Origin: Actinoallomurus sp963850195
Lineage (GTDB): Bacteria; Actinomycetota; Actinomycetes; Streptosporangiales; Streptosporangiaceae
Direction of reading: 5' to 3'
DNA length: 64,000 bases
Assembly: GCA_963850195.1 (NCBI GenBank)
Contig: CAWKKD010000005.1
Coordinates: 124,001-188,000, forward strand
Shown here: one piece after another, positions 38,950-46,603 of the stretch
Layout: the number at the start of each line of letters is the position of its first letter
Numbering within the stretch: the stretch's first letter is position 1
Program-made: the position numbers and the translations under genes
The notes under the pieces: model-generated
What the model saw: only the letters and a program-made list of their open reading frames with translations
What the model was told of the DNA's origin: nothing
The model's database searches: none

Positions 38950-39768
38950 ATGAGCGACTGGATGAGGAAGGTGTCTCCAGACCGTCCGGCCGCCGCGGTG
39001 CGTTTGGATCCGGGGACGCCGAGTGTGGCGCGGATGTACGACCATTTTCTCGGCGGCAAGGACAACTTCGCGGCCGACCGCAGGGCCGCCGACGAGGTCC
39101 GCAAGGTGCTTCCCAACGTGGTCACCGTGGCTCGGTCGAACCGCCGGTTCCTGCAGCGCGCCGTGCGCTTCGCCGCGAACCAGGGCATCGACCAGTTCCT
39201 CGACCTGGGAGCGGGACTGCCCACGCAGGGCAACGTTCATGAGGTCGCCCAGTCCGTACGGCCCGGTGCCCGGGTCGTGTACGTCGATAACGACCCCGTC
39301 GTCATCTCCCACGGCCACGCGCTGCTCACCGCCGACGACCGGAGCGCGATCGTCGAGGCGGACATGCGGGACCCGGCGAGTGTGCTGGACGATCCGCAGG
39401 TGGGCAAGCTGATCGACTTCACCCGGCCGGTGGCCGTCCTGTTCGTCGCCGTCCTGCACTTCGTCCCCGACGACGAGGATCCGACCGGTCTCGTACGCGG
39501 CTTCCTCGACGCGATCCCGGCCGGCAGCCACGTCGTCCTGTCCCACGCCGCGGTCGAGGAGCACCGCAACCTGGACGTCGGCGACACCTACAAGGCGGCC
39601 AACACCAACGCGCCGTTCACGGCCAGGACCCGCGAGCAGGTCACGTCGTTTCTGGACACCCTGGAGATCGTCGATCCCGGGGTCGTCCCCCTCCACGAGT
39701 GGCGGCCCGAGGCCATCGAGCCGCCCGTCTTCGCCGGCTGGACGGCCGTCGGCCACAAGGAACCCTGA
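38950..39768 (+). CDS. DUF574/SAV2177-family SAM-dependent methyltransferase
   Basis: A 272-residue protein of the actinobacterial SAM-methyltransferase family PF04672. Signature DHFLGGKDNFAADR at ~residues 30-43, followed by FLDLGAGLPTQGNVHEVAQ and VYVDNDPVVISHG. These genes occur in many copies in actinomycetes and their substrates are mostly unknown. GAGAGG precedes the ATG. It faces the AhpD-like gene convergently across a strong hairpin. Confidence 0.92.
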   Translation: MSDWMRKVSPDRPAAAVRLDPGTPSVARMYDHFLGGKDNFAADRRAADEVRKVLPNVVTVARSNRRFLQRAVRFAANQGIDQFLDLGAGLPTQGNVHEVAQSVRPGARVVYVDNDPVVISHGHALLTADDRSAIVEADMRDPASVLDDPQVGKLIDFTRPVAVLFVAVLHFVPDDEDPTGLVRGFLDAIPAGSHVVLSHAAVEEHRNLDVGDTYKAANTNAPFTARTREQVTSFLDTLEIVDPGVVPLHEWRPEAIEPPVFAGWTAVGHKEP

Positions 39769-39779
39769 GCGAGGGCGGG

Positions 39780-39805
39780 CCCGGCCCGGACGATCCCGGG
39801 CCGGG
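39780..39805. terminator. Bidirectional hairpin between convergent genes
   Basis: CCCGGCCCGG (39780-39789) and CCGGGCCGGG (39796-39805) form a 10-bp stem with a 6-nt loop, between the DUF574 stop and the AhpD-like stop. Confidence 0.7.
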
Positions 39806-39812
39806 GCGCCGG

Positions 39813-40298
39813 TCAACTCGTGATCGCGGCGAACATACCGGGCTCGTACGAACCACCCTGGTTGCGCACGATCACCCCCAGGCGGTTGGCCGCGTTGATC
39901 ATGGCGACCAGGTAGACGAGCACGGTGATCTGGTCGTCGTCGTAGTGCTTGCGCACCTGGGCCCAGGTCTCGTCGGACACGCCGTGGTGGGCGTCGGCGA
40001 GCCGGGTGCCCTCCTCGGTGAGGGCCAGTACGGCCCGCTCGGCCTCGGTGAACACGGTGGACTCGCGCCAGGCGGCGACGAGGTGCAGCCGGACCGCGGT
40101 CTCCCCCGCGGCCGTCGCCTCCTTGGCGTGGGCGTCGACGCAGAAGCCGCAGCCGTTGATCTGGCTGGCGCGCAGCATCACCAGCTCCTGGGTGGCCCTG
40201 GGCAGCGGCGACTGCTGGATCACCTGGCTGACGCCCGCGAACCGCTTGCCGATCTTGGCGCCGAGCTCGTTGGCCATCAGGTCGATTCGGGGTTCCAT
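39813..40298 (-). CDS. Carboxymuconolactone decarboxylase/AhpD-family protein
   Basis: A 161-residue alkylhydroperoxidase D-like protein with the CxxC active site in GCGFCVDAHAKEA. The family reduces peroxides or acts on small ring lactones. Start at the ATG at 40298, the family-typical MEPRIDLMANE; a longer open frame reaches 40451 but covers the promoter region. It is divergent from the ECF41 sigma gene. ECF41 sigma factors are characteristically encoded beside genes of this type, so it is the probable regulatory target of that sigma factor. Confidence 0.92.
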   Translation of the reverse strand: MEPRIDLMANELGAKIGKRFAGVSQVIQQSPLPRATQELVMLRASQINGCGFCVDAHAKEATAAGETAVRLHLVAAWRESTVFTEAERAVLALTEEGTRLADAHHGVSDETWAQVRKHYDDDQITVLVYLVAMINAANRLGVIVRNQGGSYEPGMFAAITS

Positions 40299-40396
40299 GG
40301 CGTCGTCCTCACTCGTGGAGTCGCGCGCCGCGTTCGCGCGGCGCGCTGACGAACATGGAGATGCCGGCGGCCCGGTCCCTGTGACAGCGCGGCGGC

Positions 40397-40415
40397 GTGA
40401 CGTACGCCACGTCAC
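40397..40415. promoter_or_regulatory. Inverted repeat in the AhpD/ECF41 divergent region
   Basis: GTGACGT (40397-40403) and ACGTCAC (40409-40415), spacer 5 bp. One arm overlaps the -35-like element of the sigma promoter. It may be an operator or simply contain the promoter element. Confidence 0.4.
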
Positions 40416-40436
40416 AACAAGGCCGGGTGCGGCGTC
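40410..40436 (+). promoter_or_regulatory. Candidate ECF41-type promoter
   Basis: CGTCACA (40410-40416), 16-bp spacer, CGTC (40433-40436). This closely matches the published ECF41 target pattern (TGTCACA and CGTC). It lies 35 bp upstream of the sigma gene ATG, consistent with autoregulation. Confidence 0.6.
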
Positions 40437-40471
40437 TTGTGCGTGTGCCACCGAACGGGCGGGAGCCGACC

Positions 40472-41338
40472 ATGAGCGACGCCACCGAGACGTTCGTCTC
40501 GCACCGCAACCTGCTCTTCACCGTCGCGTACGAGATGCTCGGCTCGGCCGCCGACGCCGAAGACGTCCTGCAGGAGACCTGGTTGCGGTGGGTGGGCGTC
40601 GACCTCGAGACGGTGCGGGACCGGCGCGCGTACCTGGTCCGGATCGCCACGCGCCAGGCGCTGACCCGGCTGCGTACGCTCCGGCGGCGCAAGGAGTCCT
40701 ACGTCGGGCCCTGGCTGCCCGAACCCCTGCTGACCGCGCCCGACGTGGCCGAGGACGTCGAGCTCGCCGACAGCGTCTCGATGGCGATGCTGCTCGTGCT
40801 GGAGACCCTCGCGCCGACCGAGCGGGCGGTGTTCGTGCTGCGCGAGGTGTTCGACCTGGAGTACGACGAGATCGCCGAGGCCGTCGGCAAGAGCCCCGCC
40901 GCGGTCCGCCAGGTCGCCCACCGTGCACGGGTCCACGTCGCCGCGCGCCGGCCGCGCGGGGCCGTCTCTCCGGCCGAGACCCGTGGCGCGCTCGAGGCGT
41001 TCCGGCGGGCGGTCGAGACGGGCGATCCGCAATGCCTGCTCGACGTCCTCGCGCCGGACGTCGTCCTCCTGGGCGACGGTGGCGGAGTCGTGCAGGCCGC
41101 GCTGGTGCCCGTCACGGGGGCCGGCAAGGTGGCCCACGTCCTGGGCCGGATCCCCGCCGCGGCGTCACTGCGGCCGATAGAGGTCAACGGCCACCCGGCG
41201 CTGGTTCTGCGGCTCGACGGCGAGATCGACACCGTCATGGCGGTACGCATCGACGACGGCCTCATCACCGGGCTCTACGCCGTGCGCAATCCCGAGAAGC
41301 TGTCGCGTATGGAGCGGGCGACCGCCCTGCGGCGCTGA
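40472..41338 (+). CDS. ECF41-family (SigJ-type) RNA polymerase sigma factor
   Basis: A 288-residue sigma factor with region 2 (FVSHRNLLFTVAYEMLGS, DVLQETWLRW), region 4 (LEYDEIAEAVGKSPAAVRQV) and a C-terminal SnoaL-like extension (~residues 175-285: LDVLAPDVVLLGDGGG and the rest). This architecture, with no separate anti-sigma gene, is that of ECF41, where the extension controls activity. GGGAG precedes the ATG at 40472. The divergent AhpD-like gene is the expected partner. Confidence 0.93.
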   Translation: MSDATETFVSHRNLLFTVAYEMLGSAADAEDVLQETWLRWVGVDLETVRDRRAYLVRIATRQALTRLRTLRRRKESYVGPWLPEPLLTAPDVAEDVELADSVSMAMLLVLETLAPTERAVFVLREVFDLEYDEIAEAVGKSPAAVRQVAHRARVHVAARRPRGAVSPAETRGALEAFRRAVETGDPQCLLDVLAPDVVLLGDGGGVVQAALVPVTGAGKVAHVLGRIPAAASLRPIEVNGHPALVLRLDGEIDTVMAVRIDDGLITGLYAVRNPEKLSRMERATALRR

Positions 41339-41448
41339 GCCCGAAAACCCCCGCTCAGAACGCCATTGACCGGCCTCAATCGCGTGATTATAGTCCCGCC
41401 CAGTAGGCGTTTTACCGAAACGTTTACAAAAAGTTGAGGAGAAGTCAA

Positions 41449-42003
41449 ATGGCGATCCCCGCCGGGACCAGACGTCGCCGTCGCGCGTCGCGCGCCACCG
41501 CACTCGCAGTCGCCGGAATCGCGACGATGACCGGTGTGTCGTCGTTCACGACACCCGCTTCGGCGTCGACCGCGCCCACCTCCGTCTCCGTGCTCCGCGC
41601 CAAGTTGCGCGCGGCCCACGCCAAGCCCAACGGGCCGATCACCACGCAGTCCGTCCCCGGCCCGATCGCCGGCTGCGTCGGCGACAAGTCGATGACCGGC
41701 GCTACCACCTGGGACGGCGTCGTCCAGGTGTTCTTCACGTTCGTCACCGACTGCAAGGCGTCGGACGCCGCGGTGACCCGCGTCGGCGGCCAGGTGACCG
41801 GGGGCTACTGCTGGAGCGGCGTCAGTGGTTCCGGATGCACCCAGCTACCGGGCTGGTCCCCCTATTACACCGACGGCAAGTACGCGACCTACTCCATGGT
41901 CGTGACCTGCTACACGGGATGGCTGGGAAACTGCCATCCGACCTCGGTCTCCGCGATCCACGAAATCCTCTCGTTCAACCAGCCCTACCGCTGGAACGAC
42001 TGA
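41449..42003 (+). CDS. Small secreted protein of unknown function
   Basis: A 184-residue protein with a signal peptide (TRRRRRASRATALAVAGIAT, Ala-x-Ala cleavage near PASAS). The mature part has about six Cys (GCVGD, TDCKASD, YCWSG, GCTQLP, VTCYTGW, NCHPTS), suggesting disulfides. I do not recognise the family. It is preceded by a strong GAGGAG ribosome site and an AT-rich stretch. A longer TTG start at 41434 is possible but runs through the ribosome site. Confidence 0.85.
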   Translation: MAIPAGTRRRRRASRATALAVAGIATMTGVSSFTTPASASTAPTSVSVLRAKLRAAHAKPNGPITTQSVPGPIAGCVGDKSMTGATTWDGVVQVFFTFVTDCKASDAAVTRVGGQVTGGYCWSGVSGSGCTQLPGWSPYYTDGKYATYSMVVTCYTGWLGNCHPTSVSAIHEILSFNQPYRWND

Positions 42004-42016
42004 CCGACCGGAATTG

Positions 42017-42048
42017 AATTCCGCATGGGCATCGGCCCATGCGGAATT
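42017..42048. terminator. Bidirectional terminator hairpin
   Basis: A perfect 14-bp stem, 42017-42030 with 42035-42048, and a 4-nt loop, lies between the convergent secreted-protein and lipase genes. The AATT ends give A/T runs on both sides. Confidence 0.85.
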
Positions 42049-42062
42049 TCCGGGAAGCGGGG

Positions 42063-42953
42063 TCAGGCTCCGGCGATCTGGTCGCCGATGATGCCGGCGT
42101 AGGCGGCCTCGCCCTGGGCGTTGGGGTGCAGCGGTGCGGCCGAGTGGGAGGGGATCAGGCCCTCGACCCAGCGTGCGGAGGAGGACTGGCAGGCGTCGTG
42201 GCCGACGCTGGGGCCGGCGACGTCGACGTACTCGGCGCCGTGGGCGGTGGCCTGAGCGGAGATCACCTGGTTGATCTGGTCGACCTTGCTCTGCAGGTAG
42301 TCCGCGTCCTTCGGCAGCCACGGCTGGGTCGGCCAGCAGCCGCCGGGCTTCATGTACAGGCCGTACCCGGTCACGAGGACGCGAGCCTGGGGCGAGCGGG
42401 CCCGGATGCCGTCCACCGCCGCGGCGATCTTGGGCGCGAAGGCCTCGATCCGCTGGCCGATCTGGTCCACACCGCCGGCGGTGTACTTGTCCTTGCAGGG
42501 TGCGTCCAACGGGTTGATCCGGATGCAATCCTCGGCGGCGCCGACCAGGCCGACGTCGTTGCCGCCCATCGTCATGGTGACCAGGGTGGTGGCGGAGGTC
42601 AGCGCGTCGAACTGGGCGGGGGCGGTCCCGGCCGGCACTCCCCCGATGGACAGGTCCATGGGGTCGGTCAGGTCCACGGTGGCCGCGCCGCTGCAGGTCA
42701 CGTCCGTGAACTTGGTGGCGGCGAACCGGTCGGCCAGGAGGTGGGCGTAGTTGTGGGTGGAGCGCCCGCACGCGAGCGGCCCGGTGATGTCCGGAACGAG
42801 CGGACCGGAGGCCATCGAGTCGCCGAGCGCGACGTAGTCGGGGCCTGAGGCCGACGCCGGTGCCGCGGTGAGAAGCCCGGCGCTCGCCAGGCCTGCCGCG
42901 ACGAGTACTGCCGCGCCGGTACGGCGGCGAGCGGAGCGGTGTTCGATTTTCAC
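42063..42953 (-). CDS. Secreted SGNH-hydrolase (lipase/esterase)
   Basis: A 296-residue secreted esterase of the Streptomyces lipase-like SGNH family. Signal peptide GAAVLVAAGLASAGLL with cleavage near ASASG; block I GDSMASG with the Ser; block III MGGNDVG; C-terminal PLHPNAQGEAAYA with the His. Six Cys fit the disulfide pattern of these lipases. Start at the GTG at 42953, with AGGAG 6 bp upstream; a longer ATG frame at 43007 lacks a ribosome site. Divergent from the PucR-type gene. Confidence 0.92.
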   Translation of the reverse strand: MKIEHRSARRRTGAAVLVAAGLASAGLLTAAPASASGPDYVALGDSMASGPLVPDITGPLACGRSTHNYAHLLADRFAATKFTDVTCSGAATVDLTDPMDLSIGGVPAGTAPAQFDALTSATTLVTMTMGGNDVGLVGAAEDCIRINPLDAPCKDKYTAGGVDQIGQRIEAFAPKIAAAVDGIRARSPQARVLVTGYGLYMKPGGCWPTQPWLPKDADYLQSKVDQINQVISAQATAHGAEYVDVAGPSVGHDACQSSSARWVEGLIPSHSAAPLHPNAQGEAAYAGIIGDQIAGA

Positions 42954-43061
42954 GGGGGCTCCTGGAACGGGGGACGGGGGGCATTCCAGCCGTGACAAAT
43001 AATGCAAACTCGGCCATCATCGGTTCACTGTTATGGCAGTTAGATTTCGGCGGCGAGGTTT

Positions 43062-44291
43062 GTGACCGAGAACAAGACGTGGGAAGAAGAGCAGTTGCTC
43101 GTCGCCGAACGGCCGGTCGCCGCCCGGCTGCGCGCCGCGGCGCCGGAACTCTCGCGTAGCGTGGTCGCGAGAATGCTGGCGGAGATCCCGGCCTACTCCG
43201 AATTGCCGCAAGAGGAGATCGCCGGCGATATCGCCGACATCGTCCAGCACTGCCTGCGAATGGCGGCCGACGTCGTCGAGCGCCGCCGCCCGATCGAGGC
43301 CGAGGCGTTCGGGCCGCTGCGTGATTCGGCGGCGCAGCGCGCCGATGAGGGAGTGCCGCTCGAGGCGATCGTGTCGGCCTACCAGCTGGGCATGGCGATG
43401 TGCTGGGAACGGCTGTCGGCCGGCGCCGGTCCAGGCGATCTGGCGGCGCTGCAGGAGGCCCTCGGGCACGTCTTCGAGCTGCAGCGGCAGATGGTGGTGG
43501 CCGCGACCGGTTCCTACATGGAGGCTCGCAAGCTCCTGGACGGCCAGGACCAGGAGGGCCGGCACGCCGTGATGGTGGCGCTGCTGGCCGGCGAGTCCGC
43601 CGATCGGGCCAGGCCGGGGACGGCGCCGCTGTACGTCGCGTTGACCGTGATGCTGGCGCGGCACCCCGACGAGTCCGGAGCGGGGGCGAAGGCGGGGATC
43701 GCCGCCCGCCGCAAGATCCGCCGGGTGCGAACCGTGCTGGACGGCTTCGGTACGGGCCCGGCGCTGGCCGAGCTCGATGGTTCGGGCGGCACGGTGCTGC
43801 TGCCGGTGGAGTCCCGGCCGGACTGGACGGACCTGTGCCGGCTCATCCGGCGCGCGGCCGAGTCGGCCGGCGTCGCGATCACGGCGGCGGCCGACGTGGC
43901 CGAACCGGCCGCGATCCCCGCCGCCGTCAGGCGGAACGCGGAGATCACCGAGCTGGTGCTACGGACCGGACGCCCGGCGGGCCTGTACCGGCTGCGGGAC
44001 GTCCTCCTCGACTACCAGCTCAGCCGGCCGAGCGCCGCGCTCACCGGTCTCGCGGACATCCTCGCGCCGCTCGACCACAAGCCCGAGCTCCTGCGCACGC
44101 TGGAGACCCATCTGCGGCACGGACTCGACCGGCGTGCCACCGCCGCCGCGCTCCACATCCATCCCAATACCGTCGACTATCGCGTACGGCGCATCGACGA
44201 GCTGACCGGGCTGTCTCCGGCCAGGCATCTGGACATTCCTCAGCTGTCCGCGGCTCTGATCGCCCGCGCGTTCCCACGCCAGGCCGAATAG
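43062..44291 (+). CDS. PucR-type helix-turn-helix transcriptional regulator
   Basis: A 409-residue regulator with an N-terminal RsbRD-like helical region (residues ~20-150), a middle GGDEF-like domain, and a C-terminal PucR HTH (LETHLRHGLDRRATAAALHI, followed by HPNTVDYRVRRIDELTGL). Start at the GTG at 43062. It is divergent from the lipase gene with ~110 bp between starts and could control it; the ligand is unknown. Confidence 0.88.
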   Translation: MTENKTWEEEQLLVAERPVAARLRAAAPELSRSVVARMLAEIPAYSELPQEEIAGDIADIVQHCLRMAADVVERRRPIEAEAFGPLRDSAAQRADEGVPLEAIVSAYQLGMAMCWERLSAGAGPGDLAALQEALGHVFELQRQMVVAATGSYMEARKLLDGQDQEGRHAVMVALLAGESADRARPGTAPLYVALTVMLARHPDESGAGAKAGIAARRKIRRVRTVLDGFGTGPALAELDGSGGTVLLPVESRPDWTDLCRLIRRAAESAGVAITAAADVAEPAAIPAAVRRNAEITELVLRTGRPAGLYRLRDVLLDYQLSRPSAALTGLADILAPLDHKPELLRTLETHLRHGLDRRATAAALHIHPNTVDYRVRRIDELTGLSPARHLDIPQLSAALIARAFPRQAE

Positions 44292-44427
44292 CCTCGGATT
44301 CCGGTCGGCTCCGCCGGCGCTTAAATCAGCGCCGAATCTGCGTGATCGAATGTTGTCCTAATTCTTACCTGCTCATTATTTTCCCAATTCACCATCACGG
44401 TGTCCATTCCCGCCAGAAAGGGACACC

Positions 44428-45366
44428 GTGCCTACACTCCTCCGCCGCGTCGCGATGACCGTCACCGCCAGCATGGTGGCGTTCGGCGCCCTCACCTCAG
44501 GGGCTCGCGCCGCCACCCATCCGGCTCCGCCGCAGACCCGCTGGGCCGTCAACCACTCTTCGGACCAGGCGGTGCGCTCGTACTGGACCCCGCAGCGCCT
44601 GGCCTCGGCGAAGCCCGCTCCGCTGCCCGCGCTCCCCCGTACCGGGGACACCACCGTCGCCCTGGGCGGAACCCCGCGCATGATCCACGCGACGCGTCCC
44701 GCAGGCGGCGCCCACGCCGACTCCAGCGTGTGGACGACGGTCGGGCGCCTGTTCTTCCACAACCCCGCGGACGGAGGTACGTACGTCTGCACCGCCAACG
44801 TCGTCACCAGCAACAACCGCGATGTGATCGCCACGGCACGTCACTGCGTCATGGACATCGCCACCGGCACCTGGTTCACCGACTTCCAGTTCGCGCCGAG
44901 CTACGACCGTGGCAACGCCCCGTACGGCTGGTGGACCTGGCGGTCGGCCGGCGTCCGCGTCGACGACACCAGTCCCGGTGGGGACAACGCCTTCATCGTC
45001 CTCAACTCCGGCGGTAACAGCGGCGCGCACATCCAGGACGCGATCGGTAGTTCCGGTATCGGCTTCAACTTCTCGACCAACAACTACGCGCACGCGATCG
45101 GCCTCCCCGCGAACCTCGACTACGCCGTGTGGTGCGAGGGAACGCCGGTCGACAGCTACAACGGCGGCGTGCACATCCCCAACTGCCAGGGCCTGAGCGG
45201 CGGCGCCAGCGGCGGGCCGTTCATCTTCAACTACGAATCCGACGGGTCGGCCATGCAGACCGGGAGCTTCTTCGGTAGCTGGGGCTCGGGCACCGACGGC
45301 AACTCCTATTTCGCCTACTACCGCGACGCCTCATTGGACGTCTACAACGGCGCCCAGAACGCCTGA
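44428..45366 (+). CDS. Secreted trypsin-like serine protease
   Basis: A 312-residue extracellular peptidase of the S1 family. Signal peptide VAMTVTASMVAFGALTSG; catalytic His in ATARHCV, Asp in DNAFIVLN, Ser in GLSGGASGGPF. Propeptide-like residues ~30-90 precede the domain. GTG start at 44428 behind AAAGGGA. Monocistronic, with a downstream hairpin at 45385-45410. Confidence 0.92.
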   Translation: MPTLLRRVAMTVTASMVAFGALTSGARAATHPAPPQTRWAVNHSSDQAVRSYWTPQRLASAKPAPLPALPRTGDTTVALGGTPRMIHATRPAGGAHADSSVWTTVGRLFFHNPADGGTYVCTANVVTSNNRDVIATARHCVMDIATGTWFTDFQFAPSYDRGNAPYGWWTWRSAGVRVDDTSPGGDNAFIVLNSGGNSGAHIQDAIGSSGIGFNFSTNNYAHAIGLPANLDYAVWCEGTPVDSYNGGVHIPNCQGLSGGASGGPFIFNYESDGSAMQTGSFFGSWGSGTDGNSYFAYYRDASLDVYNGAQNA

Positions 45367-45384
45367 ACTCGCACCTGACCTGGT

Positions 45385-45410
45385 CGCGGCCCCGAATGCC
45401 CGGGGCCGCG
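45385..45410 (+). terminator. Terminator hairpin after the protease gene
   Basis: CGCGGCCCCG (45385-45394) and CGGGGCCGCG (45401-45410), a 10-bp stem with a 6-nt loop, lie 18 bp after the stop. Confidence 0.75.
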
Positions 45411-45446
45411 GCCTCAGGTGTGGCTTCGGGCTGAGAGAGTTGCCCC

Positions 45447-45659
45447 ATGAAGCCGATCACGACCATCGAGCCGAAGCACCTAGGAGTGCTCATCGGCGCG
45501 TTCAACATCGCGTTCACCGGGGCGCCGGAAAGCGCGGACCTCGTGGACCGTACGCGCCTGGCGCTCAAGGCCCTGCCCGATGAGATCGTCCGGGAACTCG
45601 GCGAGGCGGCCGGTGTACTGGCCGTGCTGGCCGAGGAACGGCTCGGAGAGGGCGTCTGA
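45447..45659 (+). CDS. Small hypothetical protein
   Basis: A 70-residue acidic protein (MKPITTIEPKHLGVLIGAFN, ending EERLGEGV), predicted helical, with no signal peptide or recognised family. It sits between a terminator and the GNAT gene, 44 bp before the latter. Its coding status rests on codon bias and a plausible start only. Confidence 0.5.
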   Translation: MKPITTIEPKHLGVLIGAFNIAFTGAPESADLVDRTRLALKALPDEIVRELGEAAGVLAVLAEERLGEGV

Positions 45660-45703
45660 CCGGCATTGCCCCGGTACATCCGCGGTCCGTCTAACGTTGA
45701 TCC

Positions 45704-46252
45704 GTGTCCGAGATATCGCCACGGGTTGAACTGCGCCCGCTAACCCTCGCCGACCAGGACGAGTTCTGCTCGCTCGTGCAGGTCAGTGCCGAGCTGCACC
45801 ACCCGTTCATGCAGCTCCCCGCGACCGCGCAGGAGTTCCAGGCCTGGATGCGCCGCTTCGACGACGGCACCAACCGGGGCTTTTTGATCCGTGTCCTGGA
45901 CACCGGCGCCACCGCCGGCACGATCAACATCAACTCGATCATCCGTGGCCGTTACCAGGGCGCCTCCCTCGGCTATGCCGCCTTCGCGCCGTCCGCAGGA
46001 CAGGGATACATGACCGAAGGGCTCACCCTGATCCTGCGGCACGCCTTCGACGACCTCCGGCTCCATCGGCTGGAGGCCAACGTCCGGTCGGCGAACAAGT
46101 CATCGCTGGCGTTGGTCCAGCGTCTGGGCTTCCGCTACGAAGGGGTTTCGCCCGCCTACCTCTACATCAACGGCGCCTGGCGCGACCACGAGCGCTGGGC
46201 CATCACCGCGCCGGACCCCTGGACGCCCGATCCGTCCCTTCCCGAGGTATGA
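45704..46252 (+). CDS. GNAT N-acetyltransferase (RimJ/RimL type)
   Basis: A 182-residue acetyltransferase. It begins VELRPLTLADQDEFCSL, and motif A is YMTEGLTLILRHAFDDLRLH, followed by HRLEANVRSANKSSLALVQ and LGFRYEGVSPAYLYING, as in RimJ/RimL proteins that acetylate N-terminal or small amines with acetyl-CoA. GTG start. Its last 153 bases overlap the convergent lipoprotein frame. Confidence 0.93.
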   Translation: MSEISPRVELRPLTLADQDEFCSLVQVSAELHHPFMQLPATAQEFQAWMRRFDDGTNRGFLIRVLDTGATAGTININSIIRGRYQGASLGYAAFAPSAGQGYMTEGLTLILRHAFDDLRLHRLEANVRSANKSSLALVQRLGFRYEGVSPAYLYINGAWRDHERWAITAPDPWTPDPSLPEV

Positions 46253-46555
46253 GTCGACCGAGCGCACCTTCTTCACCGAGAGGGTGCCCGGCCCGGCGTG
46301 GCCGCCGGGCCGGATCGTGACCGGCTTCGACACGGCCACCTCGCAGTCGCCGTCCTTGCAGGCCGCGTAGTGGGTGCCGGCCGCGGCCGTGGGCGGCGGA
46401 GGCGAGGTCTTCGTGGCCGTCGGGACGGCGTGTGGACTGGCCGTGGCGCTCGCGGTGGCGTGGGTGCCGGACGTGGTGCCGCAGCCGGCCACGGCCAATG
46501 CCGCGAGCGACGCGCAGGCGACAAGACTCGGCCGCCGGAATTGCCCTGGGATCAT
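46100..46555 (-). CDS. Small lipoprotein, C-terminus probably truncated or replaced
   Basis: A 151-residue frame with a lipoprotein signal (SLAALAVAGCGTTSG, lipobox AGC), a Thr/Pro/Ala-rich linker and a short domain (HYAACKDGDCEVAVSKPV). From about residue 101 onward the sequence is only the antisense of the GNAT gene and loses any domain character. I infer that the native C-terminal part was lost when this end joined the GNAT end. The N-terminal ~100 residues look genuine. Confidence 0.6.
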   Translation of the reverse strand: MIPGQFRRPSLVACASLAALAVAGCGTTSGTHATASATASPHAVPTATKTSPPPPTAAAGTHYAACKDGDCEVAVSKPVTIRPGGHAGPGTLSVKKVRSVDSYLGKGRIGRPGVRRGDGPALVVAPGAVDVEVGGRNPFVAEAQTLDQRQR

Positions 46556-46603
46556 GCCGGGAGCGTACGGCCGCGCTCCGGGAGGGGTCCCGGGGATCGG
46601 CCC

